Counted from the stretch's first letter, positions 1-9,648 are shown. The stretch: DNA of 64,000 nt from DATFVA01 sp963771705 (GCA_963771705.1 CAVYUP010000004.1:62001-126000), one strand, 5' to 3'. Notes: generated by a model not told the origin, from the sequence alone. Numbers and translations are program-made.

Positions 1-2738
1 GTAAAGGTTACTGTACCATAAATCTTCGATCCTTCAGGCATATCATACTGCGGCTGTGAATAATTCAGATGCATTAGCTGTTCAATTGAAGGATACAGTG
101 ATAATCTTCCTTTTGAACTTCCTGTTACTGAAAAATATGGCTGGGAGTTCATTTCTGTTTTTTCTTTAACGTTGACGGTCATACTGTCTGAAGCATTCGT
201 AAAGGCCGGAGCAAGCATGTAATACAGGTTTGAACCATCATGAACATCTTCGGGAGATATGGTTATACTGCCTGTTCTGTAGCTTAAGCCATTTTTTGCA
301 AGTGCTGTTCCGCTGTCGTCCATTACTTCAAATGCGAAATCAGTTACTTTATTATAATCTTCTTTGCTTAAAGTAAGTTCGAATGTTTTCGAAGCCTCAC
401 CCTCTTTGAAACTGAACGGGTATTTAAATATTTCCTTTCCGTTTAGTTTAAATTCATGGTCCTGAACGTATCCGTTAAGCTGACCCGAAACGGAATATGT
501 CTTCTCATCATTAAAATAATTGATCAGGTTGATGGTATTATGAGTTCCGGTCAGTTCATTTTCATCAACTCTTTTTATACTGTTAAAATCAACCTCAAGA
601 TTATAAACAGATGTTGTATCCGCGAGGAAATAACCTTCCACCATAACTTCATAAACGCCCGGCTCAAGGTTATAATAGTTTCCTTCGAGGGATTCGTTAT
701 CATCTAGAGATGACAGGAGGGGTGACATTTCCAGCGGTTCTCCGCTGGGTGAAGCAATGCGGTAGCGTGCCCTCATATAATCCTTGCCTGCCTCGCTCAG
801 CTTGATGTGCATCGTGGTCTGACCAGCCGGCATATCAACGAAATACCTGTTGATCATTCCTACTCCCACTTTTTCGTTTTGCCATTCCATCCGGTAATCA
901 TTTGTAGAATTGAACTTATAAGGAATGATTACAGTTGCAAGCATATCAAACTCCGGCATTCTGGTGTAATCATCACGTACCGCAGAAATTCTGCCGCAGT
1001 ACATCCCGGGTTTGGTTATTTTGGATTTATCAAACTGTACGTTTATTGCTGTGGGCTGGTCGTTGCGGATGTAAGTTTTCTTCTGCACGGGTTTAATCCA
1101 GTCGGCATCTGTTTTAATATTAAATGCCCTGTAGAACTTGTTCTCATCCTGGAAATTATCTCTTTTGATTATATAATTGAAAGTTTCCTTTCCGGTTATA
1201 AAGGAGCCGTCACGCAGATATAAATTGGGAGCTTTATTATCAGGCATATTAGGCGCAAGGGAGGTAATGGTATAATGTTCGTAATTCTTAACCTCGCCCT
1301 CGTCTATATATTTCTTAAGCATTTCCCAGGCTCTTGCCGCGTTTATGTAACCATGTCCCTGGTCAATCCAGGTGTAGTTTTCCATATATGTGGCACTCTG
1401 CCTTACCGCTTTGAACAGAAGTTCGGAAGGGATTTTTGTATCAGGGTACTCCTTCACCGCGGCGCTCAGCAGAAGCGACATAACGCCTGTCGAGTAAGGC
1501 GATGCCATACTTGTTCCCCAGAACCTGTCGGCCGGCATAAAGTTCGGGACTGTAGAAAAAGCCGCTCCCGGTGATACAACGTCCGGTTTATCAACCTCAC
1601 CCCCTCTTGATGAGAAATAGAGGATGATGTCGTGACTAAGCCTTGCTCCGTAAAGATCTCTGCCAACGCTCTGAGTCAGTACTGCACCTGATGAGAAAAC
1701 ATAATCTGCTGAAGAGGGTAATCCCTGTGAGGAAACACCTGGTCCTTCATTACCGTTAGCTACACAGATATACAGATAAGGATTTTTCTTCATCAGCTTC
1801 GTAATAAATTCTTCCATCTCAGCTTTGCCTTCAATCTCAGCGCCAATACCGAAGCTCATATTAACTATGCAGGGTTCTTTTCTTTCTTTGGAAATCTTGT
1901 CTGCGTAGAGATAAGCTTTCTTCATGCTTTCGGTAACTGTAGCCCCGCCTGTAAACAGGTTATTTCCGAGTTTAAGTCCTATTACTTTAGCTCCCGGAGC
2001 CACTCCGTTTATTGTAGAACCGTCGATCATATAACCTGCGGCAATACCGGCAACGTGAGTTCCATGAGAACCGTCGTCAAAAAAGAGTGATATTTTTCTC
2101 TCCTCCGGATATACATTTAATGCGAATGTAAGAGGAGGCAGCGGCGCGGATGTTTTAATATGAAATGACTGCTGTTCTTTATCATAGTCCTTTATCGGCT
2201 TTTCATCAGAGAGATCACCATCGCCGTTCGTATCAAAATATGTTTCCTGGTCGCCGGCTTTATCTTTAAATGTGACCATATAGTATTTGTCATTTGTATC
2301 GCCGTCGCCGTTAAGATCGGCAGCGCCGGAAGTCGAATTAACAAGCTGCTTTTCTGTAAGAACGCCTATATAATATTCTGTATCGGGAGCCTTAATCTTG
2401 TCGGCGCCTTTTACAGAATAATCCATATCTTCATTTACAAAATTCCCATCGTCTTCTTCTGCTTCATATATAGGAATATCACCTTCACCGGTAAAGTCGC
2501 GTATATCAATTACTTTTGTTTCGCCGGTTGAGGTTTTCTGCAGTCCTGCAATACCCATATCAACGCCGGTATCAAGAATGAAAATTATCGTTCCTCTGCC
2601 GTCATATTCGGGATGAAGGCCGAGAAATTCTGAAACACCTGTAGGATTTAAATCAAGAAACGTCTGTGCTGAATCCTGCCCGTAAATAAAAGCAGAAATA
2701 AACACACACAACAGTATTATTATTTTCTTAGAAGACAT
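1..2738 (-). CDS. Secreted tripeptidyl-peptidase II-like subtilase (S8), 3' end outside window
   Basis: Reading from the ATG at 2738 toward position 1, a single open frame of over 900 codons leaves the window. Residues 1-20 form a signal peptide. The subtilase triad is visible as Asp56 (FILDTGVD), His225 (HGTHVAGIAAG) and Ser410 (GTSMASP), with the oxyanion Asn in VANGNEGPG. The Asp-His spacing of 169 residues is far longer than in ordinary subtilisins (about 32) and matches tripeptidyl-peptidase II. The residues just after Asp56 and the stretch before Ser410 (SSRG..., STVPN) also resemble TPPII. After the catalytic domain come more than 500 residues of beta-rich sequence, again like TPPII. 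The protein is probably an extracytoplasmic peptidase. The C-terminus, and so any T9SS sorting domain, is not in the window. Family assignment is from memory of TPPII sequences; I am confident of S8 and fairly confident of the TPPII branch. Confidence 0.85.
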   Translation of the reverse strand, partial: MSSKKIIILLCVFISAFIYGQDSAQTFLDLNPTGVSEFLGLHPEYDGRGTIIFILDTGVDMGIAGLQKTSTGETKVIDIRDFTGEGDIPIYEAEEDDGNFVNEDMDYSVKGADKIKAPDTEYYIGVLTEKQLVNSTSGAADLNGDGDTNDKYYMVTFKDKAGDQETYFDTNGDGDLSDEKPIKDYDKEQQSFHIKTSAPLPPLTFALNVYPEERKISLFFDDGSHGTHVAGIAAGYMIDGSTINGVAPGAKVIGLKLGNNLFTGGATVTESMKKAYLYADKISKERKEPCIVNMSFGIGAEIEGKAEMEEFITKLMKKNPYLYICVANGNEGPGVSSQGLPSSADYVFSSGAVLTQSVGRDLYGARLSHDIILYFSSRGGEVDKPDVVSPGAAFSTVPNFMPADRFWGTSMASPYSTGVMSLLLSAAVKEYPDTKIPSELLFKAVRQSATYMENYTWIDQGHGYINAARAWEMLKKYIDEGEVKNYEHYTITSLAPNMPDNKAPNLYLRDGSFITGKETFNYIIKRDNFQDENKFYRAFNIKTDADWIKPVQKKTYIRNDQPTAINVQFDKSKITKPGMYCGRISAVRDDYTRMPEFDMLATVIIPYKFNSTNDYRMEWQNEKVGVGMINRYFVDMPAGQTTMHIKLSEAGKDYMRARYRIASPSGEPLEMSPLLSSLDDNESLEGNYYNLEPGVYEVMVEGYFLADTTSVYNLEVDFNSIKRVDENELTGTHNTINLINYFNDEKTYSVSGQLNGYVQDHEFKLNGKEIFKYPFSFKEGEASKTFELTLSKEDYNKVTDFAFEVMDDSGTALAKNGLSYRTGSITISPEDVHDGSNLYYMLAPAFTNASDSMTVNVKEKTEMNSQPYFSVTGSSKGRLSLYPSIEQLMHLNYSQPQYDMPEGSKIYGTVTF

Positions 2739-2852
2739 AAATATCCCCGGATACTTTATTTGTTGGTAAATTAAATGGAATTAAATTGATTGAATAAAAT
2801 TCAGCGGTCGGAAAATCAGATGTTGACGATATGATATTTATAGCCATTAATC

Positions 2853-2860
2853 CAAAATTA
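2853..2860 (-). promoter_or_regulatory. Candidate -7 box for the TPPII-like gene
   Basis: The minus strand reads TAATTTTG, fitting the Bacteroidota-type TAnnTTTG box, about 115 bases before the ATG at 2738. No clear -33 element is visible. It is a motif match only. Confidence 0.25.
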
Positions 2861-2887
2861 CATTTTAAGTGGCAGCTTAAAATTACG

Positions 2888-2895
2888 TACATTTG
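2888..2895 (+). promoter_or_regulatory. Candidate -7 box for the rsmI-like gene
   Basis: TACATTTG matches TAnnTTTG and lies about 50 bases before the ATG at 2944, inside the divergent spacer shared with the subtilase gene. No convincing -33 box is present. Confidence 0.3.
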
Positions 2896-2943
2896 CATAC
2901 AGTGACAATTAAATATTATTATTTTATGCGAATTATTTAGTAT

Positions 2944-3621
2944 ATGAACGGAAAACTTTTCCTTGTTTCTACCCCGATTGGTAATTATGATGATATAACG
3001 CTGCGCGGACTCAACTCTCTGCGTAATGCTGATTTTATTATATGCGAGGAATTTAAGGAAGCCAGACGGCTTCTGGCGCAGTATAAAATTGAAAAAGAGC
3101 TTATCGCCCTCAATGAGCATAATGAGAAGGAAGTTGTTAATGATATTCTTCTGAGAATTGTGAACGGCGAGAGTGCGGCGCTGATTTCCGACTGCGGTAC
3201 ACCCCTCTTCTCTGATCCCGGACACCTGCTCGTTGAGGTCTGCATTTCACAGAAAATAGAGATTGTTCCTGTTCCTGGTGCTAATTCGCTGCTTCCTGCG
3301 CTTACAGGGTCGGGACTCGATTTCGAGAAGTTCTTTTACTACGGCTGGCTTTCTCCAAAGAAAGATATCCGCAGGCAGGAATTATTTAAGCTGAAACATA
3401 TGCATAATGTAATTGTCTTTCTGGATACCCCATATAGACTTAGATCCCTTCTTGCCGATGTAATTAAGATGCTGGGTAAGAATGTTCCTGTGGTGCTCGC
3501 CTTTGAGCTGACGAAAAAGGGGGAGAGGTTCTACCGCGGAACAGCGGAAAGAATCCTGCAGATTGCGGAGCAGAAAAATATGAAAGGCGAATTCGTCCTG
3601 CTCGTCGATAACTCAAAATAA
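2944..3621 (+). CDS. RsmI-like SAM-dependent methyltransferase (tetrapyrrole-methylase fold)
   Basis: This 225-residue protein begins with the RsmI signature STPIGNYDDITLRGL, followed by CEEFKEARRLL, an SDCGTPLFSDPG loop and the VPVPGANSLLPAL segment. Together these define the tetrapyrrole/corrin methylase fold. RsmI 2'-O-methylates C1402 of 16S rRNA together with RsmH. Typical RsmI has about 280 residues with a C-terminal helical extension that is missing here. Bacteroidota often carry such a short paralogue, so the exact rRNA target is uncertain. It stands alone on its strand, divergent from the subtilase gene. The start is the only ATG that keeps the N-terminal beta-strand intact. Confidence 0.82.
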   Translation: MNGKLFLVSTPIGNYDDITLRGLNSLRNADFIICEEFKEARRLLAQYKIEKELIALNEHNEKEVVNDILLRIVNGESAALISDCGTPLFSDPGHLLVEVCISQKIEIVPVPGANSLLPALTGSGLDFEKFFYYGWLSPKKDIRRQELFKLKHMHNVIVFLDTPYRLRSLLADVIKMLGKNVPVVLAFELTKKGERFYRGTAERILQIAEQKNMKGEFVLLVDNSK

Positions 3622-3731
3622 GAATTCTTCCTTTTCCCCCAACGTATTCAGAACTTACCCCATCACTTCAGCTGATGGATAATCTGGTTGGTAATCCGAC
3701 TATTGTATCTGACATGTTAAAATTAACACCT

Positions 3732-3739
3732 TATCTTTG
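3732..3739 (+). promoter_or_regulatory. Candidate -7 box for the aldo/keto reductase gene
   Basis: TATCTTTG fits TAnnTTTG about 50 bases before the ATG at 3790. No proper -33 box is seen. Confidence 0.3.
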
Positions 3740-3789
3740 TGTAGTAACTTTTAATATAATGTTTACCAGTATTGTGGGAAAGGAACATA

Positions 3790-4779
3790 ATGGAAAAACG
3801 AGAATTAGGTAAAAGCGGACTAAAGGTTTCTGCTTTAGGCCTCGGCTGTATGGGCATGAGTTACGGCTACGGACCTGCGGGAGATAAAAAGGAAATGATT
3901 TCATTGATAAGAAAAGCTGTTGAACTGGGTGTTACTTTTTTTGATACTGCTGAAGCCTATGGGCCGTATATAAATGAGGAGCTTGTCGGGGAAGCACTCG
4001 CTCCATTGCGCGATCAGGTGGTTATAGCCACCAAATTCGGATTTAAATTCAATTCTGAAGGTAAACAGTCTGGGCAGGATAGCCGCCCGGAACATATAAG
4101 AGAAGTTGCCGAGGCTTCCCTGAAAAGGTTGAAGACTGACAGAATAGATCTCTTTTATCAGCATCGTGTGGATACGGATGTTCCAATTGAAGATGCTGCC
4201 GGAACTATTAAAGATCTGATAAATGAGGGAAAGGTTAAACATTTCGGTCTTTCCGAAGCTGGCGTAAAAACAATCAGGCGTGCGCACTCTGTTCAGCCTG
4301 TTACAGCGCTGCAGAGTGAATACTCGCTCTGGTGGAGAAAACCGGAGGAAGAGATCATCCCTGCCCTTGAAGAACTAGGGATCGGTTTTGTTCCTTTCAG
4401 TCCACTCGGGAGAGGTTTTCTGACGGGTAAAATAGATGAAAATACAAAATTTGATAAAAACGATTTCAGGAACATTGTACCCCGTTTCACCGAAGAGAAC
4501 AGAAAAGCAAACCAGGAACTTGTTGATCTACTCGGGAGAATTGCGGAAGGAAGAAAATCCACTCCCGCTCAAATATCGCTGGCCTGGCTGCTTGCGCAGA
4601 AACCCTGGATAGCCCCTATTCCCGGCACTACCAAAATTCATCGGCTTAAAGAAAATATCGGAGCCTCATCCATTTCTTTAACACCTGATGAACTGAACAA
4701 AATAAATTCCGCACTTGAAGAGATTAAAGTTTCAGGCGCCCGCTACCCCAAAGAACTGGAGGAAAGAACCGGCCTCTGA
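3790..4779 (+). CDS. Aldo/keto reductase
   Basis: A cytosolic NADPH-dependent oxidoreductase of the AKR superfamily (TIM barrel), close to the YajO/Tas-like group. Visible hallmarks are LGLGCMGMSYGYG at the N-terminus, FDTAEAYGP with the catalytic Asp and Tyr, the Lys in IATKFGF, the His of FYQHRVD, and the cofactor loop IPGTTKIHRLKEN near the C-terminus. The ATG at 3790 is preferred over the in-frame TTG at 3772 because AAAGGAAC sits just before it. It is 329 residues, normal for the family. The gene converges on rlmD with only four bases between the two stop codons. The natural substrate cannot be told from sequence. Confidence 0.88.
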   Translation: MEKRELGKSGLKVSALGLGCMGMSYGYGPAGDKKEMISLIRKAVELGVTFFDTAEAYGPYINEELVGEALAPLRDQVVIATKFGFKFNSEGKQSGQDSRPEHIREVAEASLKRLKTDRIDLFYQHRVDTDVPIEDAAGTIKDLINEGKVKHFGLSEAGVKTIRRAHSVQPVTALQSEYSLWWRKPEEEIIPALEELGIGFVPFSPLGRGFLTGKIDENTKFDKNDFRNIVPRFTEENRKANQELVDLLGRIAEGRKSTPAQISLAWLLAQKPWIAPIPGTTKIHRLKENIGASSISLTPDELNKINSALEEIKVSGARYPKELEERTGL

Positions 4780-4783
4780 TTCT

Positions 4784-6232
4784 CTATTTTGTCAGCACAG
4801 CAACGTTCTCAATATGGTAAGTGTGGGGGAACATATCGACGGGTCTGAGTTTTAATAATTTGTAACCGGCTTCGGTGAGCATTTTTATGTCTCTTACCTG
4901 GGTAGTCGGATTACAGCTTACATATACTATCTTTTCAGGGCCAAGATTAATTAAATCTGCTACTGTATTCTTGTGCATGCCGCTTCTCGGCGGATCCGCG
5001 ATCACTACATCAGGTTTGGGCAGTTTCTTTTCTTCAAGAAGAGGGAGAAAGGATTCATAAAGATCGGCGGTTATGAAGTTTGCATTCTTGATATCACTTA
5101 TTCCTGCGTTCTCTTCTGCATCTTTAACGGCTGATTCAACTGACTCAAAGGCATAAACCTCTTTTACTTTTTCTGAAATATAAATTGCTATCGTTCCGGC
5201 ACCTGAATAGAGGTCGTATACTATTTCATTTCCTTTGAGATCCGCAAATTCCAGGGCGGTGTTGTAAAGGTTTTCAGCCTGAAGGGTATTCGTCTGGAAG
5301 AATGAATTCGCGCTTATCCTGAATTTATATTTCCCTATATAATCATAAATGAAGCCTTCGCCATAGTAAACTTTTTCGTAATCTCCGGTCGCTACGGCTG
5401 CTTTTTTGAGATTAATATTATTTATGAAGGTGGTGATCTCGGTAAATTGTTGTTTGAGCATCTCTGAGTATTCTTTCATCAGCTCATTATTATCCTCTGC
5501 TGTAACAAGGTTTACCATCAGTCCTTTTTTTTCATCAGCTCCCTCAGGCGGCTGATGTCCCTGCCTGATCACAAGATTCCGGAGATACCCCTTATGTGTT
5601 TTAGTGGAATAAACAGAAACATTTCTTTCCTTAAAGAATTTCCTGGTAAAATTCAGGATATCATTGCTTAAAGGTGATTGAAGAAAACACTCCTCTATGT
5701 CAAGAACCTTGTCGTATACACCGGGTACATGCAGTCCCAGTGCAAAATCCTTATCAAGTGCTTCACCTGTCTCGATCTCCTTTTTGGTAAGCCATCGTTT
5801 ATCGGCGAACGAATACTCCATTTTGTTCCGGTAAAAAAATATCTTGTCGGAGGGAATGATGTCATCCATATCAAAGTCGGTAAGACCCCCGAGCCTCTCA
5901 AAAATTTCAGTCACCTGGTCGTGCTTGTAGCTCAGCTGAACCGGGTAATTAAGATCCTGCTGTTTGCAGCCTCCGCATACTCCGAAATACCTGCACCTGG
6001 CTTCTACTCTGAAGGGAGAAGGTGATAAAATATTTTCTGTTACAGCTTCGGCAAATGATTTTTTTATTTTGGTAATTCTTGCCTCAACCCTGTCCCCCGG
6101 GTAGGAGCCGTTGACGAAGACTACGTAACCTGACTTCTTCAAGGAAGAATCTTCTTTTTGAACCTTTGAAATTCCTTTCCCTTCGAAGGCGTATTTTTCA
6201 ATCTGAAATTCCAGTATGTCGCCGCGTTTCAA
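4784..6232 (-). CDS. rlmD: 23S rRNA (uracil-C5)-methyltransferase RlmD/RumA
   Basis: An iron-sulfur SAM enzyme that makes m5U in 23S rRNA (U1939 in E. coli). An N-terminal TRAM domain (about residues 5-68) is followed by the 4Fe-4S ligands Cys80, Cys86 and Cys89 (CRYFGVCGGCKQQ) and a fourth, Cys182 (EECFLQSP). The Rossmann methyltransferase part shows YDLYSGAGTIAIYI, the DPPRSGMH loop, catalytic Cys440 in VSCNPTTQ and the general-base Glu of YHIENVAVL. At 482 residues it is slightly longer than E. coli RlmD. It is cotranscribed with the methyltransferase just upstream: that stop codon abuts this ATG with no gap. Bacteria also have RlmC/RlmCD paralogues, so the target uridine is inferred. Confidence 0.87.
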   Translation of the reverse strand: MKRGDILEFQIEKYAFEGKGISKVQKEDSSLKKSGYVVFVNGSYPGDRVEARITKIKKSFAEAVTENILSPSPFRVEARCRYFGVCGGCKQQDLNYPVQLSYKHDQVTEIFERLGGLTDFDMDDIIPSDKIFFYRNKMEYSFADKRWLTKKEIETGEALDKDFALGLHVPGVYDKVLDIEECFLQSPLSNDILNFTRKFFKERNVSVYSTKTHKGYLRNLVIRQGHQPPEGADEKKGLMVNLVTAEDNNELMKEYSEMLKQQFTEITTFINNINLKKAAVATGDYEKVYYGEGFIYDYIGKYKFRISANSFFQTNTLQAENLYNTALEFADLKGNEIVYDLYSGAGTIAIYISEKVKEVYAFESVESAVKDAEENAGISDIKNANFITADLYESFLPLLEEKKLPKPDVVIADPPRSGMHKNTVADLINLGPEKIVYVSCNPTTQVRDIKMLTEAGYKLLKLRPVDMFPHTYHIENVAVLTK

Positions 6233-6934
6233 TTATTTTTTCCTCATTATTATTACCATAAATCCCATATACGTATCCCCTCCAAGCTTAAGATATACAT
6301 TCGATTCGTGGCTGGTTTTCTTTAGTAATTTCTTGTAGTAGCTTTTCTCCTGCTCACTCATATCCTTCGTCTCGTTTCTCAGCATCCTCTCGCTTTCGCG
6401 ATAAAAATCTTTCAGAGTAAAGGATAGATCTTTTTTGTCGATAATTTCGAATCCTCTTTCCTCGTAATATTTATCAACTGAGTCGATATTAAGTGGACGG
6501 AGGTCGGATGACTGCCAGATATCCTGAACAAATTCAGGGGGATTGTCCTTAAGCATTACAATCTCTCCGGTGCAGTAAATACCTTCCGGTTTCAGTATTT
6601 TTTTGATCTCTTTGGTTATCTTATTTCTCGCAGGAACCGAAACGGAAGCCTGGGCATAAATTATGTCGATTGACTCGTTCTGGAAGTCGGTGTTGTCGTA
6701 TTCCATCATACGGACCTCAACGTTTTTCTCTTCCGATTTCTCCAGTCTGTATCTCATCGTAATAAGCGAATCATAATCGTCAACGATAATTATGATTTTT
6801 GATGGATTACCCAGGTTAATTTTTTGAGCGATTTCAATAGTTCCGGGTCCCAGAATGAGTACCTTTTTCGCATTGACTTCGGTACTGCTGAAGAAGAAAG
6901 TGACCTGGTTTCCGCTGCCGGGAAGATATATCAT
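6233..6934 (-). CDS. Class I SAM-dependent methyltransferase, substrate unknown
   Basis: A 233-residue protein with a Rossmann methyltransferase core. VLILGPGTIEIAQKI is motif I (glycine-rich SAM loop), IIIVDDYDSL is the acidic end of strand 2, EYDNTDFQNESIDIIYAQ carries the motif II/III region, and ILKPEGIYCTGEIV is the post-core strand. No DNA- or rRNA-specific catalytic motif such as NPPY is present, so it is probably a small-molecule or protein methyltransferase. It directly precedes rlmD with zero spacing, which suggests translational coupling and perhaps a role near ribosome modification. Its ribosome-binding site is weak. I do not recognise a named orthologue. Confidence 0.7.
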   Translation of the reverse strand: MIYLPGSGNQVTFFFSSTEVNAKKVLILGPGTIEIAQKINLGNPSKIIIIVDDYDSLITMRYRLEKSEEKNVEVRMMEYDNTDFQNESIDIIYAQASVSVPARNKITKEIKKILKPEGIYCTGEIVMLKDNPPEFVQDIWQSSDLRPLNIDSVDKYYEERGFEIIDKKDLSFTLKDFYRESERMLRNETKDMSEQEKSYYKKLLKKTSHESNVYLKLGGDTYMGFMVIIMRKK

Positions 6935-7137
6935 CTTTGGTTTTCCGGGGAAATAGATGGTGATTAAATTTTTAGGGGTGCAATTTACTTAAAGTTTTTC
7001 AAACCCCGTAAATTGTGTGATGCAGAAGGCTTAAAATTGCCTTTATAAACAAGTTGGGCTATTTTTGGGAGGCGATCGGGGAAACAAAATGCATCTTAAA
7101 CGAGATTCCCTGCGTGCACAATCAATTCGAGGCAGAA

Positions 7138-9168
7138 ATGAAAAAATTACTACTTTTATTTGTTTTAATTCCATTTGTAATTCATTCACAGTCAAAGCAT
7201 CCTTTAACTGTCGACGATCTCTGGGCTATGAAGAGAATTGGTACTTATTCTCTCTCTCCCGATGGTACAACAATAGCATTTTCAGTTACTGAGTATAATG
7301 TAGAGGCAAACAAGGGAAACACCGATATTTATCTGGTAAATACCGACGGCAGCGGCCTTCGACCCTTAAAAAATTCTGATAAAAATGAGTCGGGACCCGT
7401 ATTCTCTCCCGACGGTAAAAAAATTGCCTTCATAAGAGATGGTAAAATATGGACGTGCGCTTATGACGGTTCTGGTGAAGAACTTATAGCTGATATTACC
7501 ACCGGGGCTTCCGGCATTGTATGGTCTCCGGATGGATCAAAAATATTATTTGCCTCTTCAGTTTATCCTGAATGCGCGACTGATGAATGCAATAAGCAGA
7601 AGGAGGAAGAAAAAGAGAAGAGTAAGGTGAAGGCAAGTCTATTTAAACATCTCCTCTTCAGGCACTGGAACGAATGGAGGAGAGGTAAATTCAGCCACCT
7701 CTTTTTACTTGATACAAAAACGAAAAAGTTTACCGATCTTTTTCAGCATAAAGAAAAAGACGTTCCTCCGATTGCGCTCGGGAGCAGTAATGATTACTCG
7801 TTCTCTCCTGATGGAAAAGAAATCGCGATTACCATGAATCCCGATACAATGGTCGCGATAAGCACAAACAATGAGATCTATACGATTCAGCTTGGCGATG
7901 TTAGTGATAATGCGGCAGCCCCCCTTAAAAAGATATCTGTTAGTCCCGGAAACGACAACCAGCCGGTTTACTCTCCCGACGGAAAGTATATAGCCTACGT
8001 CTCGATGAAAGAGGCGGGCCATGAGTCGGGACAGCAGAACCTCGTATTATACAATCGTTCTAAAGGCGATCGAAAGATCATTACTGGTAGTTTCGACAGG
8101 TCGATAGGTCAGTTTATCTGGTCACCCGATTCAAAAACCATTTACTTCATTGCCGAAAATGAAATCTATAGCTCGATTTATAAAATCGATGTCGCCTCTC
8201 AGAAGGTTGATATGCTCTTGAAAGAGCACGATAATGCTTCTGTTGTTGTTTCACCTAACGGCAATACACTATATTTCGAACAACAGAGAAATAATCTGCC
8301 AACAGAAATATTTTCTATGAATACCGAAGGGGGTAATGTGAAACAGCTCACTGCCCTTAACAAAGACCGTCTGGCCAATATTGAGATGATCCCGATCGAC
8401 ACATTCTGGTTCAAAGGCGCAAATGGAGAGAAGCTGCAGTCAATTCTTGTTAAACCTCCCTTTTTCGATTCTACAAAAAAATACCCGATGATATTGCTCA
8501 TTCATGGAGGTCCTCAGGGTCATTGGAGCGATGATTTTCATTACAGATGGAACACACAATTATTTGCTTCAAAAGGCTATGTTGTAATAGCTCCGAACCC
8601 TACAGGAAGCACCGGGTACGGGCAGGCGCTGACCGATGCCATTTCGGGCGACTGGGGCGGCGCTCCTTATAAAGATTTAATGAACGCGGCGGATTACGCT
8701 CTTAATAATTTTAATTATATTGATAAGAAAAATACTTTTGCTGCAGGCGCGTCATACGGCGGATATATGATTGATTGGATAGAAGGACATACAGACAGGT
8801 TTAATGCCTTGGTTTCGCACGACGGTACATACGATTTAACGAGTATGTATGGAACGACAGAGGAATTATGGTTTGTAGAGTGGGAGTTCAAAGGAACACC
8901 CTGGAATAATCCTGAACTCTATCAGAAATGGTCGCCCAGCAGCTACATTCAGAATGCAAAAACTCCTATGCTGATTGTTGAAGGTGCAAACGATTTCCGG
9001 GTCCCGGAGGGGCAGGCCTTCGAGCTGTTCACAGCGCTGCAGCGTCTGGGGGTTGAGAGCGAATTATTGTATTTCCCGGATGAATATCATTTTGTAACTA
9101 AGCCGCAAAATGCTGAACTTTGGTGGAATACTATTTTTGACTGGTTTGAAAAACATAAAAAGGAGTAG
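7138..9168 (+). CDS. Secreted S9 family (prolyl oligopeptidase-like) serine peptidase
   Basis: The start is the ATG at 7138, where GAGG precedes a good signal peptide (MKKLLLLFVLIPFVIHSQ). A longer in-frame start at 7054 would bury that signal. The first 400 residues form a beta-propeller with repeated FSPDGK/SPDGSKI blades. The C-terminal third is an alpha/beta hydrolase with nucleophile Ser539 in GASYGGYM, Asp619 in EGANDFRVP and His651 in DEYHFV. The best fit is the acylaminoacyl/dipeptidyl-peptidase branch of S9, acting on oligopeptides in the periplasm. It has 676 residues, normal for the family. The next gene starts three bases after the stop. Confidence 0.88.
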   Translation: MKKLLLLFVLIPFVIHSQSKHPLTVDDLWAMKRIGTYSLSPDGTTIAFSVTEYNVEANKGNTDIYLVNTDGSGLRPLKNSDKNESGPVFSPDGKKIAFIRDGKIWTCAYDGSGEELIADITTGASGIVWSPDGSKILFASSVYPECATDECNKQKEEEKEKSKVKASLFKHLLFRHWNEWRRGKFSHLFLLDTKTKKFTDLFQHKEKDVPPIALGSSNDYSFSPDGKEIAITMNPDTMVAISTNNEIYTIQLGDVSDNAAAPLKKISVSPGNDNQPVYSPDGKYIAYVSMKEAGHESGQQNLVLYNRSKGDRKIITGSFDRSIGQFIWSPDSKTIYFIAENEIYSSIYKIDVASQKVDMLLKEHDNASVVVSPNGNTLYFEQQRNNLPTEIFSMNTEGGNVKQLTALNKDRLANIEMIPIDTFWFKGANGEKLQSILVKPPFFDSTKKYPMILLIHGGPQGHWSDDFHYRWNTQLFASKGYVVIAPNPTGSTGYGQALTDAISGDWGGAPYKDLMNAADYALNNFNYIDKKNTFAAGASYGGYMIDWIEGHTDRFNALVSHDGTYDLTSMYGTTEELWFVEWEFKGTPWNNPELYQKWSPSSYIQNAKTPMLIVEGANDFRVPEGQAFELFTALQRLGVESELLYFPDEYHFVTKPQNAELWWNTIFDWFEKHKKE

Positions 9169-9170
9169 CA

Positions 9171-9563
9171 ATGAAAGAGACAGATTTTCAGAACGGAAAT
9201 GAAATGACCGAACTCGAAGAGTTTGATGCACTCGATTTCGGGGGAGAGAGCGAAGAAGAAACCAGCGAGAAAATGAATTATGTGGAAGAAAATCTCTGGG
9301 AGAAGCTCGAACGTGTAGGAAAGAAAATTTCCTTCGCAAAAGATATACTTGCTCTCGTAAGATATATGAGAGATCCGATTGTTTCATGGCATCGCAAAGC
9401 AATCGTTGTAGCCGCACTTATATATTTCATCAGTCCCGTCGATGCCATTCCTGATGTCGCCCCGCTTGTAGGATACCTGGATGATCTTGGTGTTATAACT
9501 GCTGTTCTGAAATTCCTTGGCCACGAGCTGATCCCATATTACGACTCATCCTATCGAAGCTGA
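9171..9563 (+). CDS. DUF1232 (YkvA-like) membrane-associated protein
   Basis: This 130-residue protein has an acidic N-terminal half and a C-terminal DUF1232 block that runs WHRKAIVVAALIYFISPVDA and then IPDVAPLVGYLDDLGV. The PxDxxPD(xx)P signature is diagnostic of the YkvA family, whose biochemical role is unknown. One hydrophobic helix (about residues 85-100) may anchor it. It follows the S9 peptidase by two bases, with AAGGAG overlapping that stop codon, so the two are surely one transcript. A strong terminator follows directly. Confidence 0.82.
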   Translation: MKETDFQNGNEMTELEEFDALDFGGESEEETSEKMNYVEENLWEKLERVGKKISFAKDILALVRYMRDPIVSWHRKAIVVAALIYFISPVDAIPDVAPLVGYLDDLGVITAVLKFLGHELIPYYDSSYRS

Positions 9564-9583
9564 GCAGATTCGAAATTATTAAG

Positions 9584-9616
9584 AAAATTCCTGTCTTACC
9601 GGCAGGAATTTTTTTT
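9584..9616 (+). terminator. Rho-independent terminator after the S9/DUF1232 pair
   Basis: A perfect ten-base stem AAAATTCCTG / CAGGAATTTT (9584-9593 and 9603-9612) closes a nine-base loop and runs into a T tract ending at 9616. Confidence 0.85.
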
Positions 9617-9648
9617 ATAATCACATTAGTACACAGGCAGGATATTTA

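Noticed and set aside
7054..7137. 28-residue N-terminal extension of the S9 peptidase
   Set aside because: It would precede a proper signal peptide and a GAGG-preceded ATG at 7138.
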